A program made the position numbers and the translations under genes. 64,000 nt of DNA from positions 124,001 to 188,000 of the IMG/VR virus record IMGVR_UViG_3300035180_001778; one strand, written 5' to 3'. The notes under the pieces were generated by a model, which saw nothing but the letters and a program-made list of their open reading frames with translations, had not been told where the DNA came from and ran no database searches. Each line of letters begins with the position of its first letter. Position 1 is the stretch's first letter. Of this stretch, positions 9,806 to 19,400 are shown in pieces. The DNA is from a virus.

Positions 9806-12800
9806 TCACACCGAAGCGAGAGAAGCGATCTTGAGCTGAGCCTGCATGATTTCTTGCTGGAGCTTCCCGATCTGGTTCTGAACTTGTTGGATCAAGACCT
9901 GAGCACTCGGGGGCAGAGCCAAAAGCTCTGCCTTCAGATCGGCGATCTCGCCCTTGAGCTTCTGAATATCGCCCTGAAGCTGCGCCTTCTCAGCCCCCGC
10001 TCGAAGCTTGTCCCCGAAGTTCTGCCAGTTCGTGGCAAGGCTTGCCGAAGAGGAGTTGACCTGGTTGGCGATAGCTTCCGGGTCTCCCAGCTCCGCACGA
10101 TTCGGACTGGAGAAGGGCGGGTTGAAGTCCGAGATGGTGTTGGGCCCGAAAGGTCCTGAGCCGGAGTCTTGCTGTTCGGTGAGAATGTCTCCCCGGATGG
10201 CCTTCTCGTACTCTTGATGAGGCGCATCGAGAGCCTGGTAGAGAGTGTACAGGAACGTGTCGACCTTCGTTGCCACTTCAGCAGGACTCGGGACGGCCAA
10301 GTTGTCAGACACAGGGTCTCCGAGATTCGTGAGACCCTGGTTCCCGAAGAGAGACACCCCATCCGTCCCCGGCTGGAGAAGGCTGTTGTTGTCAGGTGCC
10401 GTCCCATTCAGGATCTTGACCTGGTAGCCCACGTTGATGAATGCGAGATCGGAGCGCCCGAGAGTGCAAGCGCACTTTTCGTCCGGGAGCGTCACATCCT
10501 TTGAGAGCGTCAGCTCCGCCAAGGTGAGCGCTCGGGAGAGCTGTCCTGCCTCGACGCTGGCCGGCACACCAACCTGCTCGGGAGACCCCAAGGGAGCGGA
10601 GTCCACAAAGTTGGTCCCCGTGTTCGTGAACTCCGCCTGCTTGGTGTCCGGGTTCATGATGCCGGCGGTCTGAAGGTCCTCCGGCTGAAGTCTTGCGACC
10701 GCATCAGCCGGACTGGCGTAGACCGAAACGACCGAAGTGAGCCCCTGGGATTGGGCATTCAAGGACGCGAATAGGTCCCCCGAGAGGGCGAGCTGAAGAT
10801 CCACGTTGGCCTTCTCGTTCACACCCCCAGACGCGACCAAGCTCCCATCTCGAAGAGACACCCCACGCCCATACCGGAAGTGCCCAATGACCTCGAAGCC
10901 GCGCTCATCCGACACAGGACGAATCATCGCCGTCGAGCCCGGGAAGGTCTTCGTCTTGGACTCGGGGGAGACCGTCAAGTTCTTCGTAGGAAGAAGGACA
11001 ATCTCCCCGATCACCTTGCTCTTGTCGTGGGCGTAGACGTAGACACCGGCCGAGTTGAGCCCGTACTGGTATCGGTTCGTCAGGTGCTTCTCTCGAAGCC
11101 GGTCCTCGTCGCCATTCACCAAGGCCTTGTCGAGGTAGTCCGAGAGAGCTTTCGCCGTCTGCTCGATCTTCGGCTTGACGCTCTTGTCCGTGTAGGGGTT
11201 GTACCCAGCCTTCTTCTGCCCCTTGTTCTTCGTCAAGTCGTCAGGCGACGGAGAGAACGGGCGCGTGTAAGCCATGACCACGTTGGGGTAGCCGACGAAT
11301 CGCCCCGTCTTCGGGTGACGTAGAATGAGAGGAGCGTAGGGATTGTCCTTCGTGACCCCCTGTGCTGAGGCGACATTGGGAGGAAGCTGAGCTGCTTCCC
11401 CGATCTTGAGGTTGAAGGCCCCTCCCTTCGAGAGCTGCTTCGAGGTGTAGGGCAGGGTCGTCTTCCCCACAGCAGGGGTACTCTGCCCCCCACTGGAGTC
11501 CTTCCAACCCGTCATCTCAATCGAGCCGATGCCCTTCGGAGCGAAGAACTTCTGCCGTTTCGCCGTCAACGTGAGCGTAGTTGTGGCCCGACCCCCAAAT
11601 TGGATATTGTGGGAGATGCCCGTGATATACCACACCTGGTCTTTGGGGGCGAGATAGATAGGGAACCCCAAACGCAGCTCAGGGCGCATAGGGATAGTCA
11701 CGGATGCTCGATGCCTCTTTGAATTAAGGCGGTCAAGGATATCGAGCCCATGGTAGAACATGAGCTGAGGATCCCCCAAAAACTCAGAGTTGTACGTGTG
11801 CGTACGCCAACCGTACTTCCGGAGAAGATGGTAGTCTGTGACAGAGGTGAAAGGAGTCACCTCTTGAGGCATCCCGTAATCGACAGAACCCCCAAAAGCA
11901 CCCTGCATCTGAACCTGGGTGATCACCTCAGCTTCAGAGTCAGATAGGTCCCAATCGATGATGTCAATGTCCTGGATCCAGGATAGAGGCTTGTTGCTCA
12001 AGACATCAAGGTTGTAGAAGGGGGGTTTGAACACGATGGATCCATCCGAGTCCATGTAGAACTCGAAGCCAATCGCTTCTTTCGCCGCGGTCGCCAGCTC
12101 CAGCTTCGTCTGATACTCGGACTGCCAGAAGTTGACCTGACCCGCGTTCTGGAACTGCGTCCGAAAGGCCACGACGCTGGGGTCCGTCGGGTCGAAGACC
12201 ATCTGCCCGCCGTCAGCCCCACCGTTGGCTGTCCGGACAGCCTGGGAAGCGAAGGGCTTGCCCACCGTCCCCTTCTTGCCAGCCCGGTATGCCTCATAGA
12301 GGGAGTCCCCTCGAACAGCGACTCCGTTGACTCCGTAGAGAACCAGCTTCGAGCGGATCCGGGAGAAGCGTTCTTCCCAGTAGAGCATGATGTCCGAGAG
12401 GGCTGAATCGAAGACTTGCTTCTGACCCCCCTGCTCCTTGTAGAGGCTGATCAGAGACCCTGTCCCAATGACGACGTCCCCAAAGGAGGACTGCGCCAAC
12501 GTCCAGATGACGTCGTAGGGATTCATCCCGAAGAAGACGTTGCCGAAAAGAGACCGGCCCGACTGCCCGGCAGCGGCCGTGAACGCCGGGTTGATGTTCA
12601 TCTTGCACAGCTCCCACCACTTGAGGATGTCGGAGCAGTGCAGACTCACGGTGTGCTCGCCACCGGCGTACGAATCGGAGACCTCCGTGATGATCCCCCA
12701 GAAGGTCGGGTAGTACTGAGGGACGCCCTCAACGAGATAGAACCCCTTCTTGTAAATCTCGACCTCCATCATTTCCGTGATGATGGGGTTGCCGTCAAAG

Positions 12801-13042
12801 TAGAAGTCGTCGACCGAGTGCCGAGGAATCGAGAGGGAGATCGTCGCCGACCCCGGAGCGCCGTCAACACTCAAGTCGGTCTGAATCGACGTGATGTACT
12901 TGTTCCAGTCGAAGCGCTTCCGACAACTCGGGCAGCCGACGATATCCGTCTCCCCGTTGATGTAGACGACCGCATCGGGCCCCATCACAACAGTGGGTCG
13001 AACTCCCCCCTGGTACGTACCCTGAAAAGGACCTCGCGGCAT
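9806..13042 (-). CDS. Baseplate hub protein (gp27/gpD-like) with C-terminal coiled coil
   Basis: The protein is 1078 residues, with a CPSC pair at residues 37-40 near the N-terminus that could hold a metal. The following region (residues 45-170) has the strand pattern of phage late-control/hub proteins, with a typical 'GIITEVSDSYAGGEHTVSLHC' style turn. A long central part is Gly/Thr/Pro-rich. The last 75 residues are a clear coiled coil (LQGDIQKLKGEIADLKAELL). It lies immediately upstream of the spike gene, matching hub-spike pairing. It is longer than ordinary gp27/gpD hubs. A GGTGTA element lies 10 nt before the ATG. Confidence 0.78.
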   Translation of the reverse strand: MPRGPFQGTYQGGVRPTVVMGPDAVVYINGETDIVGCPSCRKRFDWNKYITSIQTDLSVDGAPGSATISLSIPRHSVDDFYFDGNPIITEMMEVEIYKKGFYLVEGVPQYYPTFWGIITEVSDSYAGGEHTVSLHCSDILKWWELCKMNINPAFTAAAGQSGRSLFGNVFFGMNPYDVIWTLAQSSFGDVVIGTGSLISLYKEQGGQKQVFDSALSDIMLYWEERFSRIRSKLVLYGVNGVAVRGDSLYEAYRAGKKGTVGKPFASQAVRTANGGADGGQMVFDPTDPSVVAFRTQFQNAGQVNFWQSEYQTKLELATAAKEAIGFEFYMDSDGSIVFKPPFYNLDVLSNKPLSWIQDIDIIDWDLSDSEAEVITQVQMQGAFGGSVDYGMPQEVTPFTSVTDYHLLRKYGWRTHTYNSEFLGDPQLMFYHGLDILDRLNSKRHRASVTIPMRPELRLGFPIYLAPKDQVWYITGISHNIQFGGRATTTLTLTAKRQKFFAPKGIGSIEMTGWKDSSGGQSTPAVGKTTLPYTSKQLSKGGAFNLKIGEAAQLPPNVASAQGVTKDNPYAPLILRHPKTGRFVGYPNVVMAYTRPFSPSPDDLTKNKGQKKAGYNPYTDKSVKPKIEQTAKALSDYLDKALVNGDEDRLREKHLTNRYQYGLNSAGVYVYAHDKSKVIGEIVLLPTKNLTVSPESKTKTFPGSTAMIRPVSDERGFEVIGHFRYGRGVSLRDGSLVASGGVNEKANVDLQLALSGDLFASLNAQSQGLTSVVSVYASPADAVARLQPEDLQTAGIMNPDTKQAEFTNTGTNFVDSAPLGSPEQVGVPASVEAGQLSRALTLAELTLSKDVTLPDEKCACTLGRSDLAFINVGYQVKILNGTAPDNNSLLQPGTDGVSLFGNQGLTNLGDPVSDNLAVPSPAEVATKVDTFLYTLYQALDAPHQEYEKAIRGDILTEQQDSGSGPFGPNTISDFNPPFSSPNRAELGDPEAIANQVNSSSASLATNWQNFGDKLRAGAEKAQLQGDIQKLKGEIADLKAELLALPPSAQVLIQQVQNQIGKLQQEIMQAQLKIASLASV

Positions 13043-13051
13043 TTATTCTTC

Positions 13052-14719
13052 CTACACCGAAGGTGTCCCCAAGGGAAATGACTTCGGGGCACCGTACGTG
13101 AAGTGGGGATCGGTTTGATCGAGGAGATAGGTGGCCCGCACACTGAACGAGAAGCTGTACTCCAGCGTGAACGGGCTCAGGTCGGATTCGGTGACGTTGA
13201 AGGAGTCGAAGGACCCGATGTAGATGATGTTGTCGTAGAAGATGTAGATCGACCCCACAAGGGCGAGATTGGTAGTCTTCTGCGTCTGGGTGGACGTGGC
13301 ATCCGGGAGCCACACGCCCCCGTTGTTGCGGTACAAGAGCCAGAGCGATAGGAAGTTCTGGTAGGAGAGGGAGAAGTTCCGAGCCATGCGAGTGAGCCCG
13401 GGGCTGTTGCCCACGCTCCCAAGGGATCCCCCGTTCGCATCGATCGCGTAGAACCCCGCGAGCTTCCCGGAGCCTTCGACCTTGTCTTGCTGCTCCCCCC
13501 AATGCTCGACGATGGGTCCGTTCCGACCCCAGTTCCCATCGGAGACGACCTTCTCCGAGGAGACCTTGAAGGACGCAGGGTTGACCAACATCCGTAGGGG
13601 AGGCGTGTTGGCCATCTGGTCGATGGCCAGCTTGACTGCTTTGGCAGCGGCTCTCTGCACGTCTTGGAACTTCTGCCCCAAGCCCGACGTATCGAGAGAC
13701 GTGTTCGCAGTCTTCGAGTTCTCCTTGGACGCCACCTGTGCGGAGGCACTACCCGACCCCTGCCACCCCGCAGTGGAGTCCGCGTTGACGGGGTGGGTGT
13801 TTGCATCAATGTCCACCCCTGAGAGCATCTTGTCGAGGTCTACCAAGGCGTACAGATGGAGGCCGTCGCCCCCGACTAGGTCCTTGCCTCCCGCTCGATG
13901 CACCTCCCACGAGCCATCTTCCTGTCGAGTCCACACCCGATCGGATCTGGAGATGCCCCTGTACCCAGCAACATTCTGCCCGCCGCTGATATCCCGTTCT
14001 GTGAAGTACCCAGCTTCGGCAGACCCCGAGGTGATGGTCTCGATGATCGCCATGTGTTGCTGCCCACCCGTGATGTAGAAGATATCCCCGGGTTTGGGGG
14101 TCACTGAGAACTTGCCGAACTTGTCGAGGCGAGCCCCCTTTCGGGCGGCAATCGCCAGGACATCAGCGTTCGCCATGCTCCACTTGTAGGGGTTCGTCAG
14201 CTCCGGCTCATTGAGCCCCAGTTCGCGTAGCCAGCCTCGTACGGTGATCGCACACGAGGCCTGTTCCGAAAGAGCGACTGCCGTTGAAAGAGGATCGATC
14301 GCCGGGTCCGCGAGGAGATTCAGGTAGCGTTCATTTGTCGAGGCATTCGTGCTGAGACCCACATAACTCTGGGCAAGTGCCAGAGCCTTGTCCCGGGCAT
14401 CCTGGTTGAAGCCAGCGTTGGAGCCCCCCGAGGTGCCAGAGCTTGTCCCCGCTGCGGGCGTCCCGAGAATCGACGAAAGAGAGGCCGACCGATCCAGGTT
14501 GCGCCCCGTCACGTTCGCCGAAGGAGGGAGAACCCCGATGATGAAGGGCTTCACATTCTTCGCAGAAAAAGGGATCTGCGAAAGAGGGATGTACTCCGCG
14601 GACAGGTAGTCAGACGTGGTGCTGAGCGAGGAGAAGAACGAGAGCAGGTTGTAGATGTTCGGCGGGTGATAGTCCGCCGTCTGCTCAATCTGCTTCGCGA
14701 TACTGTTCTCGTTTGCCAT
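13052..14719 (-). CDS. Tail protein with CHAP/NlpC-P60-like hydrolase domain and C-terminal tail domain
   Basis: This is a two-domain protein of 555 residues. Residues about 105-300 resemble a CHAP/NlpC-P60 papain-like amidase: Cys156 lies at the start of a helix (ASCAITVRGWL), a P-K-P-G-D-I-F-Y strand follows, and His222 lies in QQHMAII. It may cut peptidoglycan during infection. Residues about 375-545 carry a domain (V-N-P...W-G...) also present in the gene at 15321-15968, so it is a tail-tip or hub-associated module. The start at 14719 is preferred over an in-frame ATG at 14752, because the latter lies inside the upstream gene. It ends 9 nt before the hub gene. Confidence 0.72.
   Translation of the reverse strand: MANENSIAKQIEQTADYHPPNIYNLLSFFSSLSTTSDYLSAEYIPLSQIPFSAKNVKPFIIGVLPPSANVTGRNLDRSASLSSILGTPAAGTSSGTSGGSNAGFNQDARDKALALAQSYVGLSTNASTNERYLNLLADPAIDPLSTAVALSEQASCAITVRGWLRELGLNEPELTNPYKWSMANADVLAIAARKGARLDKFGKFSVTPKPGDIFYITGGQQHMAIIETITSGSAEAGYFTERDISGGQNVAGYRGISRSDRVWTRQEDGSWEVHRAGGKDLVGGDGLHLYALVDLDKMLSGVDIDANTHPVNADSTAGWQGSGSASAQVASKENSKTANTSLDTSGLGQKFQDVQRAAAKAVKLAIDQMANTPPLRMLVNPASFKVSSEKVVSDGNWGRNGPIVEHWGEQQDKVEGSGKLAGFYAIDANGGSLGSVGNSPGLTRMARNFSLSYQNFLSLWLLYRNNGGVWLPDATSTQTQKTTNLALVGSIYIFYDNIIYIGSFDSFNVTESDLSPFTLEYSFSFSVRATYLLDQTDPHFTYGAPKSFPLGTPSV
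13053..13058 (-). promoter_or_regulatory. GGTGTA element, 10 nt before the hub start codon
   Basis: GGTGTA on the minus strand, then exactly 10 nt, then the ATG of the hub gene at 13042. The element overlaps the last codons and stop of the upstream gene. Six other genes show the same spacing. The role is inferred. Confidence 0.45.
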
Positions 14720-14721
14720 GG

Positions 14722-15324
14722 TCAGAACCGTACTGCTTCGAGTACACGACACGCAACAGAAGGAAGAGTCAAAACCTCTCCCTCATAGACTTCGCCACTA
14801 AACATCTCAATTGAATCAGAGCGAACAGCAATTTCAGCGAATGCCTGCTTGTGTCTCCCACACAAGATGCTGAAGGCATCTATATCAACGATGATTTCAT
14901 CACTAGACGCGTGCGCAGAGCACAAGGCACCCCCATTCCAATCCTGCCGAGACTCTGTTGCAAATCCGATCCCAGAAAACCATCGAGCTGTTCTTTCGAC
15001 AGTGCTCCATTGAAGTACCTTGTTCGGCCGACTCAAGACAGAACCCACTTCAGGAAGTGGGTCTTGATGTGTCAACCTACGCCCATAAAACAAGGACACA
15101 GAGGAAGGATTGACGAATGTTTTCAACCATTTGCGGAACTTGACGTCCGCCTTCCAAGCCTTGTAAACCCAGTCCAAAGCAGTTGGACGGCTATTCCCCA
15201 TACAACTGGCAAGACCCACACTGAAATTACGTAGAGAGTCTTTCTCTCGGTCCCCCAAAATGGCAAAGGGGTCCTCCGAGGACCAGAATCTCTTCGCGAC
15301 GCGATCCGTGATTGCCATGGTCAT
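14722..15324 (-). CDS. Possible ADP-ribosyltransferase-fold protein
   Basis: This 200-residue protein is composed differently from its neighbours and AT-richer by eye. Its stop lies 2 nt before the next start and its ATG overlaps the upstream stop (ATGA at 15321-15324). A segment around residues 77-125 has a YGR triad, then QWST followed by TARWFSG, and later AEIAVRS (163-169). Their order recalls the R-S/T-E motif layout of ADP-ribosyltransferases, but the match is weak and the final ExE pair is not convincing. The N-terminus (ITDRVAKRF) resembles that of the protein at 62110-62430. It may be an inserted moron within the tail operon. Function is uncertain. Confidence 0.5.
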   Translation of the reverse strand: MTMAITDRVAKRFWSSEDPFAILGDREKDSLRNFSVGLASCMGNSRPTALDWVYKAWKADVKFRKWLKTFVNPSSVSLFYGRRLTHQDPLPEVGSVLSRPNKVLQWSTVERTARWFSGIGFATESRQDWNGGALCSAHASSDEIIVDIDAFSILCGRHKQAFAEIAVRSDSIEMFSGEVYEGEVLTLPSVACRVLEAVRF

Positions 15325-15968
15325 TGCCCCCGAGCAGAGTTTTGACTCTGGAAGAAGGGTCCTCCCATTCGAGGTGCTTGGCCTGTAGGAATCTGGAGCA
15401 AGGTCTCTTCCACCTTGAAAGTCCAGTTCAAGGCGAAGGAGAATGGCGCTGCATCGGTCTCCTCGACGTCGAAGGATCGGAAGGTGCCAATATAGACGCC
15501 TCTATCGAAGAGGAGCATGATGTTGCCCTGGAGAACGATGTTGCCCGCCGGGTCATAGACCGACCCGTTGTTGTGGTAGAGGTCGTAGAGATCCCGGTAG
15601 CGATCCCAGGCAATGGTCTGTTGCCGGACGACGCTGGAGAGCCCCGTGTAGAGATTCATGAAGGCGCCCGTCGAGCCGTCACAGGAGATTTCCTCCAGCT
15701 CGTCTCCCCAGTGTTGCTCGATGTACCCCCCTCGCGTCTGGATCTTCTCGACCTTCTTGTTGTGGGTGAAGGCCATGTTCGCGGGGTTGACGTGGAGAAC
15801 CAGCGCATGGGGGAGCAGCGCCAGGTGACGGTTGAACGGGCTCGTCACCTGGAAGGCCATGGGGATCGACCCCTTGCGCTTCTCCGCTGGATGGCTGTAG
15901 CCAACGTTCTCGCTCGGAGCGTCGAGAATCGGGAGGTCAGTGATGTTGGCGGACGGGATCCGAGGCAT
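15321..15968 (-). CDS. Tail protein with the V-N-P/W-G domain shared with the hydrolase gene
   Basis: Over most of its 215 residues it matches the C-terminal domain of the gene at 13052-14719. Shared landmarks are VNPA, a WG followed by acidic and Gly residues, an aromatic-rich helix (YRDLYDLYHNNG against FLSLWLLYRNNG), then YIGTF.SF.V.E (YIGSFDSFNVTE), then a beta-rich end. It lies just after the tape measure and before the hub, where myovirus tail-tip/LysM-type connector genes sit. AGGGGTAG precedes the ATG. The precise role is unknown; a hub-peripheral structural role is inferred. Confidence 0.65.
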   Translation of the reverse strand: MPRIPSANITDLPILDAPSENVGYSHPAEKRKGSIPMAFQVTSPFNRHLALLPHALVLHVNPANMAFTHNKKVEKIQTRGGYIEQHWGDELEEISCDGSTGAFMNLYTGLSSVVRQQTIAWDRYRDLYDLYHNNGSVYDPAGNIVLQGNIMLLFDRGVYIGTFRSFDVEETDAAPFSFALNWTFKVEETLLQIPTGQAPRMGGPFFQSQNSARGQ

Positions 15969-15980
15969 CTACCCCTAGCT

Positions 15981-15986
15981 GGTGTA
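15981..15986 (+). promoter_or_regulatory. GGTGTA element, 10 nt before the plus-strand zinc-finger gene
   Basis: GGTGTA on the plus strand, 10 nt, then ATG at 15997. It lies in the short divergent gap between this gene and the minus-strand tail gene starting at 15968. Confidence 0.45.
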
Positions 15987-15996
15987 TAGGTGCCCC

Positions 15997-16194
15997 ATGA
16001 GCGAACGCCTTACACTGTGCCCGGAATGTAAATCTCGTCGGGTGTCAACCGTGAAGGTTTTGAACCCCGAAACCAGCGACATGAATTGCAACGCGGATCT
16101 GAAGTGTGAAGAACCCGCGTGCGGACATCTCTGGGTTGGCCGAGTCACGAGCCCGCATTACAAGAAGCTCCGCGACTCCGGGCGAATCATCTGA
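15997..16194 (+). CDS. Ogr/Delta-like zinc-finger protein
   Basis: The 65-residue protein has four cysteines spaced C-x2-C-x25-C-x4-C (Cys8, Cys11, Cys37, Cys42), followed by a short basic tail. P2 Ogr and P4 Delta, small late-gene activators, have C-x2-C-x22-C-x4-C, so a DNA- or RNA-polymerase-binding role is possible. It is one of few plus-strand genes, in a divergent position inside the tail module. ATG at 15997 is chosen over one 15 nt upstream because of the GGTGTA spacing. It could also be a simple zinc ribbon without regulatory function. Confidence 0.65.
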   Translation: MSERLTLCPECKSRRVSTVKVLNPETSDMNCNADLKCEEPACGHLWVGRVTSPHYKKLRDSGRII

Positions 16195-16200
16195 GGACCC

Positions 16201-16440
16201 ATGGATGACGACCTGTATTCCTACTGGTCTCTTTGGGTCTTCCCCCCGCGGCCCAAAGAGACCCCCCACGAGATAATCAGGCGTGCAATCGCAAACTTCG
16301 CGCTGCCCTTGCCTCTGATACGGAGCCGAGAGGCCCCGACCTATGGACGGCGTGGTCCCATAGGTCCTTATGCGGGGGCTCGAAGGACTTTCCTCGTCGA
16401 GGATCTGCCTGACTTCCCGATCATTGATCGAGATCCCTGA
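16201..16440 (+). CDS. Unknown plus-strand protein (79 aa)
   Basis: It is translated directly after the zinc-finger gene, with TGAGGACCC before the ATG providing a Shine-Dalgarno-like GAGGA. It is rich in Pro and Arg with no motif recognised. Its stop abuts the stop of the convergent tape-measure gene (16441) with no spacer. It is probably co-expressed with the zinc-finger gene as a two-gene moron. Confidence 0.55.
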   Translation: MDDDLYSYWSLWVFPPRPKETPHEIIRRAIANFALPLPLIRSREAPTYGRRGPIGPYAGARRTFLVEDLPDFPIIDRDP

Positions 16441-19400
16441 TCAGCGGTTCTTCTTCGCGCCTTCGTTCTCGTAGAAGGTGTTCGAGGCCTCTGCTCGAAC
16501 CAACCGTTTGAGATCGCCGCGCAGCTCCAGGACGATCTTCTGCGTCCCCGAACCCCCACCCGCGGGGACGATCTTCTCCCCAACCCCAATCGAAGCCAGG
16601 CCTTCCCCCGGAGCGGGGCGAAGTTGAGCCATGCCGTTGGCCACGGCTGAGACAACGCCTCCTGTGGCGTTCGCCGAGAGCTGGGTGATGGCGGTGTCCG
16701 CTGTGATGCCCTGTCCGAGCTTGTCGGCGAGTGCAGCCCCAAGGCCCCGTCCGGAGATGCCCCCCTGGACAGCCTTGCTCACGGATTCCTGCTTCAGATC
16801 CTTGTAGAGGTAGTACTCGTAGAGCCCCTGACGGAGCGCTTCGAGGAACGAGTCCTCCATCTGCTGTCCCATCTTGTTCTTCAAGAAGGCCTTGTCGATG
16901 ACAATGCCCTGCTTGCGCAGCGTGTCCTGAGCCCCATCGAGACCCTTGATCACATGGTCTTGCTGGCCAGCCGTGGGGGCATCCTTCGGCAGCGGGGGAG
17001 CCCCAGGAGCAGCTCCTCCAGCCGCTCCCGGAGGAAGCGGAGGACCTGACACCCCAGGGGGCATAGCTTGAGGGGGTGCCTCTTGCGGGGCCGGACTGTC
17101 AGGGCTACTCGAAGGAGACGTAGAACCACCCGTCATGGCCTTGAGGTCGGGGAATATCTTGGCCAACTTGGTGGGGTCCATCTCCCAGCCGAGCTTGGCC
17201 ATGATCTTGTCCATGTCATCCTTGCTGAATTTGGACGTATCGATCGACCCGTCGAACCCCACGATACCTGCCTTGCCCTTCTTCTGGTTCATGAACTCTT
17301 GACGAGTGCCGGGGTCCAACTTCAGACGGTCTGCCTCCTTGTTGGCTGCATCGAGCTTGTCCTGTCCTCCGTAGAGTCCGCCTTCCCCCAAAGCATCAAT
17401 GACAGCCCGACGCATCTCTTGAGGGCTTGCGTTTTCCTGCATCTTCCGCTGGGCAGCCTGCCCGCTTTGACCTCCCTTGGTCATCGCGTCCACAATCTGC
17501 TTCATCCCCTGCGACTGCATCAGCTCGCCACGGAACTTGAACTCATCCCCACCAGAAGCTCCCAACGCCTTTTGGGTATCGGAATCCTTGCCCTCGCGGA
17601 CGGTTTTCGAGAGGTCCCGCTGCTTCCTCTTCTCGTCGTTGCCGAAGATTTTGGAGTCGACCAAGGCGTCCCAAATTCCGGTCAACACCGTGTAGATTTG
17701 ATTCATGATGAACTCGGCGACGTTGCCGATCTTGTCCATCAAGCTCGTCTGGAACTTGCCGGTCTCCTTGGCGTAATCGATCTGCTTCGCGCCATCCTTG
17801 AGGGCGTCCTGCTCCGACTGATCCAGGGTCGCCAAGATGTCGTCATAGCCCGCCGTGTCGATATCGGCCGCTGCCACTCCGGCCTTGTCGAGGCGCTTCA
17901 TTGCAGCGGCTTGCTTGTCCCCGCCAGCCTTGAGGTCCGCCTTCAGCTCGTCCCGCTGCTCGTCGATGGCCTCCTCGAACTTGGCCATCTGGGCGAGCTG
18001 GTCCTCACTGATCCCGTTCGCATCCGCAAGCATCTCGGTCCCGAGATCCCCACGCCGGTCCCGGAGCTTCCCCGACCCTCCGATGTTGAGCGCAGACTTC
18101 ATCGACTGAAGGGCTGCGCCAGGGCCGAGGTTGCGTCCCGCCACAGAGGATCCGAAGACCCCCTTCTTGTTGGCTTTGGCGTCCATCCGCATCTCGGAGA
18201 TGGCCTCATGAAGCGTCCCCTGAGCTTCCTTGGAGACCCCCTGCATGAGTTCCTTGATGGGCTTCGACATGAGGTCTTCGCGAGAATACCCAGCCTTCCC
18301 GCCGGCTTCCGCGATCTTCCCACTGACGTCCTTGGACTTACGGTCAAGGTCCTTCTCGACCATGCCGCCCATCTTGCCGCCTCCGAGGAGGTTCGTCTTG
18401 AGACGCTCGACGCGACCCATCCCCTTGAGGGCCTGCGTCGCCGTCTGCATGAACTTCTGGGCGTTCCTTGGGCTCATCACCTTGCCCAAGAGGCCGAGGA
18501 TCTTGACGGCGTCTTCCATCCGAGTGTTGTAGAGAGCCAGGTCCGCGGAGACTCCTCGGATGATCCCGAAGAACTTGTTGCTCGCGATCCCTCCGTCCTC
18601 CGCTGCCCTGCTCATCTGCGTGAAGTTCAGCTCGACGCTCTTGAGCCCCATCCCCATGTCCGTCATCATCTCCGCTTGGAGATTGCCGATGTCAGAGAGG
18701 CTCACGCCAAGATTCCGTGAGTAAGCCACTGCCATCTGGACAGTCGAGCCAAAGCTCTTCGCGTAGCCGGCTGCTTCTTTCGATGACTTCGACGTCGCCT
18801 CGAAGTCATCGTTGAGGCGGCGCAAAGAGACACCCTCGGCTGTGAGGGAGCTGAGGACAGCCTTGTGGGTATCCTTGTTGATACCCCACGACATGTTGTC
18901 GAGACTCGTCGCCTGGTCACGGATCTTCTTGAGGGTGTCCCCGAGTTCTCCTGCTCCGGCATTGACGTTGTTGAAGTTCGAGTAGAGGAAAGAAGCGGAT
19001 CCCGACGTGGCTAGGATTTCCTTGTTGAAGTCTTTCGCCGCTGCCTCTGCGTCCACGAAGAGCTTGACGAGACCCACCATGACGGTGCTCACGACGCCGA
19101 GAAGGGGCCCGAGCTTCGAGACGATGTCGAGGATGGGTGCGAGCCCACCGGCCAGCTTCCCGACCCCCTGCATGGCCCCGCCGCCAGCCACCTGAGCCGC
19201 GCCCCCGAGCTTGCCCATGATGCCGCCACGGGCCATGGACATCTTGCCCTTGGACATCATGGATGCGCCAGCTCGCTCGCCAAACTTGCCGCCGACCTTG
19301 GCAAGCCAAGACCCGCCCTTGAAGACGCCCTCGACGCCCTTCCCCAAGAGCTTCCCGCCAGACTCGAAAGCTCCGGGAAGGTCCTTCGAGATAAGGCGAT

